This document shows, piece by piece, positions 36,039 through 44,547 of a stretch of 64,000 bases of DNA (position 1 is its first letter; each line of letters starts with the position of its first letter). The position numbers were made by a program, and so were the translations under genes. The notes beneath the pieces are model-generated. The model made no database searches and had not been told where the DNA came from. It worked only from the letters and a program-made list of their open reading frames with translations. The stretch lies in NCBI GenBank assembly GCA_963770535.1, contig CAVYPZ010000004.1:620001-684000 (forward strand). Reading direction: 5' to 3'. This DNA comes from RYN-230 sp963770535 (GTDB taxonomy: Bacteria > Actinomycetota > Actinomycetes > Streptosporangiales > Streptosporangiaceae).

Positions 36039-36677
36039 CTAGCCGGGCAGATGCAGGGGGCTGGCCTGGGCGCCGGTCGCGGAGATCGCCCTGGTGATAT
36101 TTCGGTTGATGGCGGCCCGCTGCCGGTTCAGGTCGCCGGTGTCCCGCCGGAGCGCGGCGGCGTACTGCTGCCGCTTGGCAGGGTCGCTGGCGCCCAGCTC
36201 GTTCGCCACGTCGTTCTGTACCCGCTGAGCGTACGGGAACGCCCAGGTGAGCAGTTCGTTGACCGTGGTGTCCAGGTGGAACCGGGCTAGCGACTCGGTC
36301 ACCTGGTACTGGGTGAGGTCGTCGAGCAGTTCATTGTTGGCGGGCGAGCAGTTGGTCGCGCCGTACCGGGCGATCGCGATCGTGTCCCGGACGTTCTTCG
36401 CGGAGTTCGCGCCGGCCTGGACCTGGTTCAGGGCCGTGAGGGACTCACGGACCCCGCCCGCGCAGGACTGCATGTCGGCGTTCATGTCGTGCAGGAACCC
36501 GTTGAGGTCGCCGGCCCGCTGGCTCTGGCTGGGCTTGTGCACCAGGGCGACGAGGACGATGCCCACCGCGATCAGCGCGGCGGCCAGCAGCAGCCAGCGG
36601 GGGGTCTTCTGGTGCGGTGCCCACCGGTTCGTCCGGATCGGGACATACGGCGGATCGGTGCGGGTCGGGGCGTCCAC
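36039..36677 (-). CDS. Membrane-anchored helical protein, unknown
   Basis: 212 residues. A basic cytosolic N-terminus, one membrane helix (WLLLAAALIAVGIVLVALVH), then a helical extracytoplasmic part with two cysteines (DMQSCAGGVRES and YGATNCSPANN). No family recognised. The GTG at 36677 lies six bases after the TGA of the TlpA-like gene, with GGAGC as ribosome-binding site, so it is the last gene of the RR-HK-TlpA unit. Two Cys residues beside a thioredoxin-like neighbour suggest, as inference, a redox partner or substrate of that protein. Confidence 0.6.
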   Translation of the reverse strand: MDAPTRTDPPYVPIRTNRWAPHQKTPRWLLLAAALIAVGIVLVALVHKPSQSQRAGDLNGFLHDMNADMQSCAGGVRESLTALNQVQAGANSAKNVRDTIAIARYGATNCSPANNELLDDLTQYQVTESLARFHLDTTVNELLTWAFPYAQRVQNDVANELGASDPAKRQQYAAALRRDTGDLNRQRAAINRNITRAISATGAQASPLHLPG

Positions 36678-36682
36678 TCGGC

Positions 36683-37339
36683 TCAGCTCCGTCCGCTCTG
36701 CCTGGTCATGGTGGCCACCCCGGTGCGCAGGTCGGTCAGGGTCACCGCGCGGATCACCCGCTTGACGATGCGGTGCTGCGCGTTGAGGAAGAACGTCTGC
36801 GGCAGCGCGGTCACCCCGTACGACAGCGCCATGGCCATGGGCGCCGGGTCGGACGCGACCGGGTAGGCCACGCCCATCTTCCGGGCGAAGGCCAGGCCCG
36901 CCGAGCTGGTGTCGTTGACGTCGATGCCGACGATGATGACGCTGCTGCGGTGGCTGCGGTAGAACCGCGCGATCAGCGGCGTTTCGCGCTGGCACGGCTC
37001 GCACCAGGACGCGAAGAAGTTCAGGATGAGGGGGTGGCCGGCGTACTGGGCCAGCGAAATGTGCTGGCCGGGATGCCCGAGGGCCGCGAGGGTGAACGCC
37101 TGGGCCCGGGGCGGGGGAGCGTGCCTGGGGGCCCCGCCGGACGTGGCGCCGAGGGCGAGCAGCGCGATCACCACGGCCACAGCCGAGGCCGACCAGATGA
37201 GAGCCAGCTTGCGGCCCCGGCTGAGCGCGCCGAACCAGCCGGCCACGCCGCGGCCGGGCGCGGCGGCCGGCGGCACGACGAGCTCGTCGTGCTCCTGGGT
37301 GCCCGCGGGCTCCCGGGTCATCGGTTCCTGCTTGCCCAT
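36683..37339 (-). CDS. TlpA-like membrane-anchored thioredoxin
   Basis: 218 residues. Cytosolic N-terminus, one membrane helix (LALIWSASAVAVVIALLALG), then a thioredoxin fold with FFASWCEPCQRETPL (active Cys-x-x-Cys) and the cis-Pro loop VTALPQTFFL. TlpA/ResA-type proteins reduce disulfides outside the membrane, for cytochrome c maturation or copper-site assembly in oxidases. The start overlaps the end of the histidine kinase gene by 22 bases, so it belongs to the same operon. Placement about 2.7 kb from the oxidase operon makes a role in oxidase assembly plausible but unproven. Confidence 0.85.
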   Translation of the reverse strand: MGKQEPMTREPAGTQEHDELVVPPAAAPGRGVAGWFGALSRGRKLALIWSASAVAVVIALLALGATSGGAPRHAPPPRAQAFTLAALGHPGQHISLAQYAGHPLILNFFASWCEPCQRETPLIARFYRSHRSSVIIVGIDVNDTSSAGLAFARKMGVAYPVASDPAPMAMALSYGVTALPQTFFLNAQHRIVKRVIRAVTLTDLRTGVATMTRQSGRS

Positions 37340-38934
37340 GGGTCGTCCTTTAGTGTCCGGTCCGGCGCGGGGTCCGGTGCGCCGGCGGCCCAGCTCAGCG
37401 GGAGCGCCGGGTACAGCGCCCCGGCGCTGGCCGCCAGGGGCGGCAGGACCAGCTCGAACTCGCTGCCCACGCCAGGGGTACTGCGCACCCGCACGTCGCC
37501 GCCGTGTGCGTGCGCGACCGCCCGCACCAGGGACAGGCCCAGCCCCGTGCCCTTGGACCCGGTAGCGCTGGTCCCGGCCCTCCCGGTGCCGGACGCTGCC
37601 GCCCCGGCCGCCGTGATCCTGGCGGGTGGCGATCCGGTGCGGAAGCGGTCGAAGATGTGCTCGAGCTCGCTGGGTGCGATCCCGTCGCCGCTATCCGCGA
37701 CGATCATACGCACCGGCAGGCCCGGCGCGCTGGCCAGCACCGAGAGCTGGATCATGTCGCCGTCCACGGTGTGCCGGACGGCGTTTTCCAGCAGCGCGTC
37801 CACGGCGAGGCCGAGCCGTTCGCGGTCGGCGCCGACCGTGACCGGGTCGAGGCGGCCGACCTGCCACTGCCGGTCCGCGGTCGGCCGCCACCGCCGGATG
37901 ACGTCCATGACGAACCCGTCCAGGGCGACCGGCTCGGGGCGCAGGAAATCCGGGTCCTCGGAGGCCGCGATGACCAGGAGCCGCTCGCCGAGCCGGCGCA
38001 GCCGGGTCAGCTCGCCCACCACCACCTGGATGTCCCGCTTCTCGGTCTGGCCGGTCAGTTCCTGGGCCAGCAGCTCAGCGTGGCCCAGCGCGATCGTGAT
38101 GGGCGTGCGCAGCTGGTGTGAGGCGTCCTGCAGGAAGCGGCGCTGCGTGGTCAGCAGCCGGGCGTTCTCGTCGCTGACCAGGTCCCGTTCATGGTCGGCG
38201 TCCAGGCGCCGCTGGGCGTGCCAGACCATCAGCCAGAACATGATGGCCATCAGCGGGACCTCGTTGAGCTCGTCCACCGACTGGGTGCCGCGGTAGACGT
38301 CCCAGCCGATCGCCCCGAACGTGGTCACCATGACCAGGGCGAGCACGCCCAGAGTGGGGCGTGTCGCCCAGACCCGGAAGCCGTAGAGCAAGGTCAGGCT
38401 GATCCAGATGAAGTGGAACGGGACCGTCTCCCAGCGCTGGAAGACAAGGATGCAGACCAGGTTCACCACGGAGAACAGCACCCACACCACGTCGACCCAG
38501 GCGACCCGCCAGGGCCAGCTGAAGTTGCCGCGGGCCCGGGCCGCCCGTGCGGTGGCGCGGCGGCTCGCGCCCCGGGTGAACGCCAGCCCGGCCGGGAGCG
38601 AGTGCCACAGCCCCGCCGCGAGCTGAGGCCGGCCGCGGGGGCGGCCGGCCGAGCCGGGTTCCAGGGCAGCCGGTCCCAGCGGCGCCGGACCCAGTGGTGC
38701 CGAGCCCGGCGGCCCCGATCCCGGCGGCCCCGATCCCGCCGGTGCCGAGCCCAGCGGAGCCTGACCCAGCGGCGCGGGACCCAGCGGCGCGGGACCCAGC
38801 GGCGCGGGACCCAGCGGCGCCGGACCCAGGGCCGCTTCGGGGGCCACGCTGGGCCGGGGGCTGTGCTGGCGCAGCCGGAATCTGGTGCTCTGGCTCAGGC
38901 CGGCGGCCACGGTCCGCCGGAGCCGCCCGGCCAT
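37318..38934 (-). CDS. Sensor histidine kinase with proline-rich N-terminus
   Basis: 538 residues. A long Pro/Gly/Leu-rich N-terminal segment (repeats of PAPLG) precedes about four closely spaced membrane helices (about 135-250) with almost no external domain, then the kinase core: ASHQLRTPITIALGHAELLA (phospho-His), LLENAVRHTV (N), VADSGDGIAP (G1) and GTGLGLSLVRA (G2). The lack of an outer sensing domain suggests detection in the membrane, such as quinone or oxygen state. The ATG at 38934 is eight bases after the response-regulator stop. The pair is in one operon. The tandem 15-base repeats at 38690-38830 encode the Pro-rich segment. Confidence 0.88.
   Translation of the reverse strand: MAGRLRRTVAAGLSQSTRFRLRQHSPRPSVAPEAALGPAPLGPAPLGPAPLGPAPLGQAPLGSAPAGSGPPGSGPPGSAPLGPAPLGPAALEPGSAGRPRGRPQLAAGLWHSLPAGLAFTRGASRRATARAARARGNFSWPWRVAWVDVVWVLFSVVNLVCILVFQRWETVPFHFIWISLTLLYGFRVWATRPTLGVLALVMVTTFGAIGWDVYRGTQSVDELNEVPLMAIMFWLMVWHAQRRLDADHERDLVSDENARLLTTQRRFLQDASHQLRTPITIALGHAELLAQELTGQTEKRDIQVVVGELTRLRRLGERLLVIAASEDPDFLRPEPVALDGFVMDVIRRWRPTADRQWQVGRLDPVTVGADRERLGLAVDALLENAVRHTVDGDMIQLSVLASAPGLPVRMIVADSGDGIAPSELEHIFDRFRTGSPPARITAAGAAASGTGRAGTSATGSKGTGLGLSLVRAVAHAHGGDVRVRSTPGVGSEFELVLPPLAASAGALYPALPLSWAAGAPDPAPDRTLKDDPWASRNR
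38690..38830. repeat. 15-base minisatellite inside the kinase gene
   Basis: Units close to CCCAGCGGCGCGGGA repeat in tandem, several of them identical (38763-38820). They encode the PAPLG pentapeptides of the histidine kinase. Such in-frame arrays vary by slippage without breaking the frame. Confidence 0.75.
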
Positions 38935-38941
38935 CCCGTCT

Positions 38942-39661
38942 CTACGCGGTGAGCTGGTATCCCTCACCACGCACCGTCCTGATCAGGTCGAAACCGAGTT
39001 TCGAGCGGAGGCGGCGGACGCAGACGTCAACCACGTTGGAACCGGGATCGAAGTCATACCCCCAGACCGTCGCGAGCAGCTGCCCTTTGGGCACCGACTG
39101 CCCGGCGTGCTCCATGAGCTCACGCAGCAGCAGGAACTCCAGGCGGGTGAGCGGGACCGGGCCGTGCCCGATGCTGGCCTCCAGCCGGCCGAAGTCAAGC
39201 ACGAGCTCCCCCGACCGCAGGACCTCGTTGAGGGGATGCCCGTCATCGCGGAGCCTGACCCGGACCCGGGCCAGCAGCTCGGCCAGGGAGAACGGCTTGG
39301 TCAGGTAGTCCTGCGCCCCCAGCTCCAGGCAGTCCACCTTGGTCATGACGTCCGCCAGGCAGGAGAGCACCAGCACCGCCTGGTCGGGCCGGTCGCGGCG
39401 GAGCCGGGTGAGGATCTCCCGCCCATCCATGTCCGGCATCACGAGATCCAGGATGACCAGGTCGTAGTCGCCGGCCGTGGCCAGGCTTAGCCCTTCTTTA
39501 CCCGATTTTGCGAAATCGATTGCATAACCGGCGGCCGCCAGGGCGCGCGCGATGAACTCACGGATCTGCGGCTCGTCATCGACCACGAGGAGCCGGGCGG
39601 CCGTGGGATATGTCCCCGGCACCGGCACGGGGGCTATCTTCGCAGGCAGGTTACGTTGCAT
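38942..39661 (-). CDS. OmpR-family response regulator
   Basis: 239 residues. Receiver domain with acidic pocket (VVDDEP), phospho-Asp in VILDLVMPDMDG and Lys in YLTKPFSLAEL, followed by a winged-helix effector (PLTRLEFLLLRELMEHAGQS, VVDVCVRRLRSKLG). Complete by family length. Co-transcribed with its kinase downstream, divergent from the oxidase operon across a 409-base gap. It may bind that gap to control both units; no repeated operator was clear by eye. Confidence 0.9.
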   Translation of the reverse strand: MQRNLPAKIAPVPVPGTYPTAARLLVVDDEPQIREFIARALAAAGYAIDFAKSGKEGLSLATAGDYDLVILDLVMPDMDGREILTRLRRDRPDQAVLVLSCLADVMTKVDCLELGAQDYLTKPFSLAELLARVRVRLRDDGHPLNEVLRSGELVLDFGRLEASIGHGPVPLTRLEFLLLRELMEHAGQSVPKGQLLATVWGYDFDPGSNVVDVCVRRLRSKLGFDLIRTVRGEGYQLTA

Positions 39662-40070
39662 GGGCTATATGGGCGAGGCGTCAGCGCGGTGCGGTGGCAA
39701 GCCACCGCCTGGACGATCCCCTCAGCCGAGGATGTACCGCCACAAGGGCTGCGGTCAACCCTGGAGAAGGAAAGCAAACCATTGCAGCAGCCATCCTGGG
39801 ATCAGAGGTGTTACATGAGCCCCGAGCGGTAACAATGAGTTCGAAGATCACTACGCAATGTAATCAGCAGGCACTTTCAGGGGGCACGTTACCGGGGTGA
39901 GATGCCCGGATCATGACAATTTCGTCATTCAGCGCGTGCCATGTTGCCGAGTCGAGGCGAACGATCGCAAGATCAGGTCCAGACGAGACCTCCGGCCCGC
40001 AAGTTCTGGGGACATTGCGGCCGGCCCAGTCGCGTGCGCACGGCGCCGCGAAGAAGCGAGGTGGTGACTG
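39662..40070. other. Divergent control region, RR operon/oxidase operon
   Basis: 409 bases, less GC-rich than its surroundings (notably 39770-39900). No gene is supported: short open frames here lack ribosome-binding sites. It must hold the promoters of the oxidase and two-component operons. No hexamer pair could be assigned with confidence. Confidence 0.5.
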
Positions 40071-40787
40071 GTGTCTCTGCCGGCCCGTATCGTGACCCTC
40101 CTGGTGGCGTTCGCCGCCGTGGTCGCCGGTGCGGTGTTCATCGTCATCCACTACCTGGGCAGCAGCCTCGAAGTGGTGAACTACTCATCCCAGGCCTCCG
40201 GGGGAGTCGTCAACGTGGTCCTCCAGGAGGACCCGCAGAACAACTCCACCACCGAGCCCGACTGGGTGAGCTACTACGTGCAGGACCCCCAGACCAAGGC
40301 CTGGGTCCACACCACCCTGTTCTCGGTGCCGAAGGACACCCGGGTCAACATGACGATCCTCGGCTACGACGGCTGCACCCCGCTGCGCAACAACTTCTTC
40401 AGCCTGGTCCAGGGCACCATCGGCAACAAGATGACCGTGCAGCAGTTCAAGACCGTGGGCCAGCCGCTCGGGCCGCCCCAGCTAGCCTCGGTCCGCAACT
40501 CCTGGTCGGACTGCAGTGTGGGCCACACCTTCGCCATCCCCAGCCTGGGCGTGTTCGTGCCGATCGCCTCGCCTGTCACCGCGCTGTTCAACAAGAACGG
40601 CTGCACCGATTCGCCCTGTACCGCCGGACCGCACTCGATGGTGAAGTTCAGCTTCAGGACCCCGAATACCACGGGCACGTTCCGCTGGCAGTGCTTCGTC
40701 CCCTGCGGCGGCGGGTTCCTCGACGGCAACGGCGGCCCGATGCAGACGCTCGGTTACATGATGGGCAACATGGAGGTGTCAGCCTGA
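40071..40787 (+). CDS. Membrane-anchored cupredoxin-like protein, CuA-like site
   Basis: 238 residues. One membrane helix (VTLLVAFAAVVAGAVFIVIH), then an all-beta extracytoplasmic domain. Possible copper ligands: His in CSVGHTFAIP, then CFVPCGGG and a Met about eleven residues further (GNGGPMQTLGYM). The C-x3-C-G spacing equals that of the CuA centre of oxidase subunit II, but the His that normally follows is absent and a short Gly-rich insert takes its place. It heads the oxidase operon and its stop overlaps the subunit II start (TGATG). Likely roles, by inference, are an extra electron-entry subunit or a copper carrier. GTG start. Confidence 0.65.
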   Translation: MSLPARIVTLLVAFAAVVAGAVFIVIHYLGSSLEVVNYSSQASGGVVNVVLQEDPQNNSTTEPDWVSYYVQDPQTKAWVHTTLFSVPKDTRVNMTILGYDGCTPLRNNFFSLVQGTIGNKMTVQQFKTVGQPLGPPQLASVRNSWSDCSVGHTFAIPSLGVFVPIASPVTALFNKNGCTDSPCTAGPHSMVKFSFRTPNTTGTFRWQCFVPCGGGFLDGNGGPMQTLGYMMGNMEVSA

Positions 40788-41743
40788 TGGCCGAGTCCCA
40801 GGCCCCGGCGGCCCCCGGCCGGTCAGACGGCAGGGCAGAGCCCAACCACGGGCTGCGGATCTTCATTATCTGGATCGTCCTGGCCCTGATCGCCGACCTG
40901 CTCATCTGGTTCCTGCTGTACCCGCACCTGCCCCCGGGCCGGCAGACGGACGCGGCGGCCAGCCAGCAGTTCGACATCACGGTGCTGGGCCTGGCCGCGG
41001 CCCCGGTCATGATCTTCGTCTGGACCTACTTCGGGTACACCCTGGTCAACTGGCGCCGCCGGGACGGGGACGACGAGGACGGGCCGCCCATCTTCGGGCA
41101 TACCGCGCTCCAGGCCACCTGGATCGGCGGCACCGCGGTGATCGTGCTCGCCGCGTTCGTGTTCGGCACCGTGGAGCTGATCGTCCCGGCCGGCGCGGGG
41201 GCCGGTGAGGGCCCGAACCCGGTCTGGAAGCCGTCCGGCGGCAACTACCTGCAGGTCCAGGTCATCGGCCAGCAGTGGCAGTTCACCTACCGCTACCCCC
41301 AGTTCGGCGGGATGGAGACCACCCAGCTGGTCCTGCCGCTGAACCGGGCGGTGGCCTTCCACGTGACCTCGCTGGACGTGATCCACAGCTTCTGGGCCTA
41401 CCAGCTCGGGGTGAAAGCCGACGCCAACCCGGGCGTGGACAACGTGGCGTACGCCACCGCGAAGCACACCGGCGGGTTCACGGTCCGGTGCAGCGAGCTG
41501 TGCGGGATCTGGCACGGCGCCATGTTCAACTCCGGCCTGGTGGTGACCCCGGCTGTCTTCCAGACCTGGGCGATCAGGAACGAGCAGATCCAGCGGCGCA
41601 AGGGCGTGCTGGCCGCGCTGCCGCCCTACGCGACGACCTACGACCCGACGGTGATCCCGAACCTCGGCAAGGTCCTGATCCAGAACGGGATCACCGGCGC
41701 GGCCGGCTACTACTACCCGACCAGTGACCCGGTGACGCCGTGA
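40787..41743 (+). CDS. ctaC: Cytochrome c oxidase subunit II
   Basis: 318 residues. Two membrane helices (IFIIWIVLALIADLLIWFLL and ATWIGGTAVIVLAAFVFGTV) and a C-terminal cupredoxin domain. CuA ligands are all present: His in LDVIHSFW and VRCSELCGIWHGAMF (Cys, Cys, His, Met, plus backbone Glu). There is no fused cytochrome c domain. The protein passes electrons from cytochrome c or a small copper protein to subunit I. An unusually long helix-containing N-terminus precedes the second helix. It overlaps the upstream cupredoxin gene and is followed by subunit I. Confidence 0.92.
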   Translation: MAESQAPAAPGRSDGRAEPNHGLRIFIIWIVLALIADLLIWFLLYPHLPPGRQTDAAASQQFDITVLGLAAAPVMIFVWTYFGYTLVNWRRRDGDDEDGPPIFGHTALQATWIGGTAVIVLAAFVFGTVELIVPAGAGAGEGPNPVWKPSGGNYLQVQVIGQQWQFTYRYPQFGGMETTQLVLPLNRAVAFHVTSLDVIHSFWAYQLGVKADANPGVDNVAYATAKHTGGFTVRCSELCGIWHGAMFNSGLVVTPAVFQTWAIRNEQIQRRKGVLAALPPYATTYDPTVIPNLGKVLIQNGITGAAGYYYPTSDPVTP

Positions 41744-41916
41744 GCGCGGCGCCGGCGGCCGCCAGGCCGCGCAGCCACCCGGACATGCCGGGAACGGATC
41801 CCCAGGCCGACACTGCGATGAAGAGGTGACCGGATGTCCATCGAGATAGAGCCGGGGACAACGGCGCAGGAGCCGGCGGGATCCGGGCCGGCCCGCGCCT
41901 GGCCCGGCCGTGGTGG

Positions 41917-43812
41917 ATGCGCCCGGCCATGCACACCGCGATCATCGGCGCCATCATCGGCTACTTCGTGGGCCACTGGCTGGGCAACTTCCTGTCCTGG
42001 AACTACCTGCGCAACTCGCTGTCGGACATGAACGACTTCCCGCTCGTCCTCGGCTACGTCGTCGCCGTGATCGGCTGGCTGGCCGGGCTGGGCGTGTTCA
42101 ACGACCTCGGCCGCCAGATCCTCGGCAAGCCGGTCCCGGTGGCCGAGGAGGAAGAGGAAGCCTTCGGCGGGGTGGCCCGGTACTTCCGGTACTCACTCGA
42201 CCACAAGGTGGTCGGCATCCAGTACCTGGTCGGGATGATCATCTACTTCTGCACCGCGGGCCTGTTCGCGATGGCGATCCGGACCGAGCTGCTCTCGCCG
42301 ACCTACCACATCATGAGCGCCTCGGCCTACCTGATGGTGGTCGGCGAGCACGGCACGATGATGATGATGCTGATGACGTCGGTCGTGCTCGGCCCGTTCG
42401 GCAACTTCCTGATGCCGCTGATGATCGGGTCGAAGCGGATGGCGTTCCCCCGGCTGGAGGCGCTGTCGTTCTGGCTCACCCCGGCCGCGTTCATCGTCTT
42501 GCTGTCCAGCGTCCTGGTCGGCGGGTTCCCCACCGGCTGGACCGGCTACGCGCCGCTGAGCATCCAGGCCACCGAGGGCATGGACGCCTACGCGGTCGCG
42601 TTCGGCCTGATGGGGATCTCGGTCATCCTGGCCGGGTTCAACATCATCGTCACCGTGATCAACTACCGGGCGCCCGGCATGCGGTGGAGCAGGCTGCCGA
42701 TGTTCGTCTGGTCCATGGTCACCGTCTCGTTCCTGATGGTGCTGGCCACCCCGGTCCTGGTCGGCGGCCTGTACCTGCTGATCCTCGACCGGACCGTGGA
42801 GACCTCCAACTACGTGAACCAGCTGGGCGGCAGCAGCTACCTGTACGAGAACCTGTTCTGGTTCTTCGGCCACCCGGAGGTCTACATCCTCGCGCTGCCC
42901 GGGTTCGGCATCGTGTCGGAGATCATCCCGGTGTTCTGCCGCAAACCGCTGTTCGGCTACCGGGTCGCCGGGGCCGGCATGATCGGCGTGGCCCTGCTCA
43001 GCTTCTTCGTCTGGCAGCACCACCTGTTCGTGAGCGGCATCAACCCGGAGATGCGGCCCCTGTTCATGCTGACCACCGAGCTCATCTCGATCCCGACCGG
43101 GTTCATCTACCTGGTCGCGATGGGCACGTTCTGGAAGGCGAAGATGCGGCTGACGGTGCCGATGTGCTTCGCGCTCGCGCTGTACTTCAACTTCCTGATC
43201 GGCGGCATCTCCGGGGTGTTCCTGTCCGACGTCCCGGCGGACACCACCGAGCACGGCAGCTTCTTCGTGATGGCCCACTTCCACTACACGATCATGGGCG
43301 GGATCATCTTCGCGTTCTTCGGCGCCTGCTACTACTGGCTGCCGAAGATGATGGGCATCAGGCTGAACCAGAAGCTGGGCTACCTCCACTTCTGGACGAT
43401 GTTCATCTTCTTCAACTCGACCTTCCTGCCGCTGTTCGCGGTGGGCATGCTGGGCCAGCCGCGGCGCGTGTTCGAGTACGCGAAGAACCTGGAGGGCCTG
43501 AACGACTGGGCGTCGATCTCCTCGTTCCTGCTCGGCGCGTCGATCCTGATCTTCGTGATCAACTTCATCTGGTCCACGCTGATCGTCCGGGAGCGCGAGG
43601 TCGCGAACCCGTGGGATTCCCGCGGCCTGGAATGGCAGATCGCGTCGCCGCCGCCACCCGGCAACTTCGAGCACATCCCGGTGGTGCTGTCCGGGCCGTA
43701 TGACTACGGCGTGCCGAACGCGCCGCCGGTCGCCGACCTGAACCCGCCGGTGGGCGTGGTCAGCGCCGCGTACGCCAGTGCCGGGACGGCCAGCACCGGA
43801 GTGGAGGCATAG
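41917..43812 (+). CDS. ctaD: Cytochrome c oxidase subunit I (haem-copper oxidase)
   Basis: 631 residues from ATG 41917, with about 14 membrane helices. Ligands are complete: His of low-spin haem a in VVGEHGTMMMM, CuB His in FFGHPEVYILALPGFG (with cross-linked Tyr and the Glu of the A-family), HH in VWQHHLFVSG, and the haem His pair in MAHFHYTIMGG. It reduces oxygen to water with proton pumping. A better start is ATG 41834, preceded by GAAGAGGTGA and reading MSIEIEPGTTAQ, but it is out of frame. One missing base near 41900 would join it, giving about 659 residues. The first 70 residues carry two extra helices relative to typical subunit I. Confidence 0.92.
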   Translation: MRPAMHTAIIGAIIGYFVGHWLGNFLSWNYLRNSLSDMNDFPLVLGYVVAVIGWLAGLGVFNDLGRQILGKPVPVAEEEEEAFGGVARYFRYSLDHKVVGIQYLVGMIIYFCTAGLFAMAIRTELLSPTYHIMSASAYLMVVGEHGTMMMMLMTSVVLGPFGNFLMPLMIGSKRMAFPRLEALSFWLTPAAFIVLLSSVLVGGFPTGWTGYAPLSIQATEGMDAYAVAFGLMGISVILAGFNIIVTVINYRAPGMRWSRLPMFVWSMVTVSFLMVLATPVLVGGLYLLILDRTVETSNYVNQLGGSSYLYENLFWFFGHPEVYILALPGFGIVSEIIPVFCRKPLFGYRVAGAGMIGVALLSFFVWQHHLFVSGINPEMRPLFMLTTELISIPTGFIYLVAMGTFWKAKMRLTVPMCFALALYFNFLIGGISGVFLSDVPADTTEHGSFFVMAHFHYTIMGGIIFAFFGACYYWLPKMMGIRLNQKLGYLHFWTMFIFFNSTFLPLFAVGMLGQPRRVFEYAKNLEGLNDWASISSFLLGASILIFVINFIWSTLIVREREVANPWDSRGLEWQIASPPPPGNFEHIPVVLSGPYDYGVPNAPPVADLNPPVGVVSAAYASAGTASTGVEA

Positions 43813-43814
43813 TC

Positions 43815-44480
43815 ATGGCCGAGCAGACCACGCAGCCGCCGAACGAGCTGGACCGGGCGGCCGAGGAAGCCGGTTTCTACCACGAGGCGGCGCTCAACGC
43901 GGCGTGGACCGGGTCGAGGTTCGCGATCGGCGCGCTGGCCTTCCTGTACGGGGCGTTCGCGTTCGCGTACTTCTACCTCCGGTCGGTCAACTCCTCGGGC
44001 CGGTGGGAGGGCTCGGGCTTCCACGCCCCGCAGATCGGCTACGGCGTGACGGTCCTGGTCCTGGTCCTGCTCAGCGCCATCGTCCAGTACGCGGGGCTGC
44101 AGCGGATCAAGGCCGGGAGCAAGAGCGCGTGGCAGGCCGCGGCCCTGGTCGCGCTGCTGCTCGGCGTGGCCGCCGCGGTGGTGCAGATCCTCCAGCTGCT
44201 CAACCTCCCGTTCCAGCCGGGCAGCTCCGGCTTCTCCGCCGTGTTCGTCGACACCTGGCCGGTCCTCATGGTCAGCTGGCTCGGGGCGATGCTCTGGCTG
44301 GAGATCCTGCTGATGCGCGCCCGCCCGCTCACGCCCATCTCCTTCGTGGAGCAGCCGCCCACCTACGCCGAGGCGTTCGCGGTGCAGCGGTTCCAGTCAT
44401 CGCTGAGCGCGTTCACCCTGATCTGGAACTTCATGGCCGTGGTCACGCTGTTCTTCTTCCTGCTGTTCTACGTGCTCTGA
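43815..44480 (+). CDS. ctaE: Cytochrome c oxidase subunit III
   Basis: 221 residues with five to six membrane helices, an N-terminal cytosolic stretch containing EEAGFYHEAALNA, and helix-loop patterns (YVLAF-type LYGAFAFAYFYLRSVN, GLQRIKAGSKSAWQAAALVA) of the CoxC/CtaE family. It lacks catalytic cofactors and stabilises subunit I and its proton uptake. It begins right after the subunit I stop (TAG at 43810-43812, ATG at 43815). The length fits compact bacterial subunit III. Sequence similarity to the family is low, so the call rests on the operon position as well. Confidence 0.75.
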   Translation: MAEQTTQPPNELDRAAEEAGFYHEAALNAAWTGSRFAIGALAFLYGAFAFAYFYLRSVNSSGRWEGSGFHAPQIGYGVTVLVLVLLSAIVQYAGLQRIKAGSKSAWQAAALVALLLGVAAAVVQILQLLNLPFQPGSSGFSAVFVDTWPVLMVSWLGAMLWLEILLMRARPLTPISFVEQPPTYAEAFAVQRFQSSLSAFTLIWNFMAVVTLFFFLLFYVL

Positions 44481-44547
44481 GCGGAAAGGAGCGGCCCGTC
44501 CGGGCAGGCTGGCTTGCGCGCCAGCCCGCCGGCGGCCCACCACCGTC

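Noticed and set aside
39913..40095. Short open frame before the cupredoxin gene
   Set aside because: No ribosome-binding site, no codon bias, and it overlaps the start of a better-supported gene.
42193..43674. Long open frame opposite ctaD
   Set aside because: The frame opposite a conserved oxidase gene is His/Gln/Arg-rich without homology.
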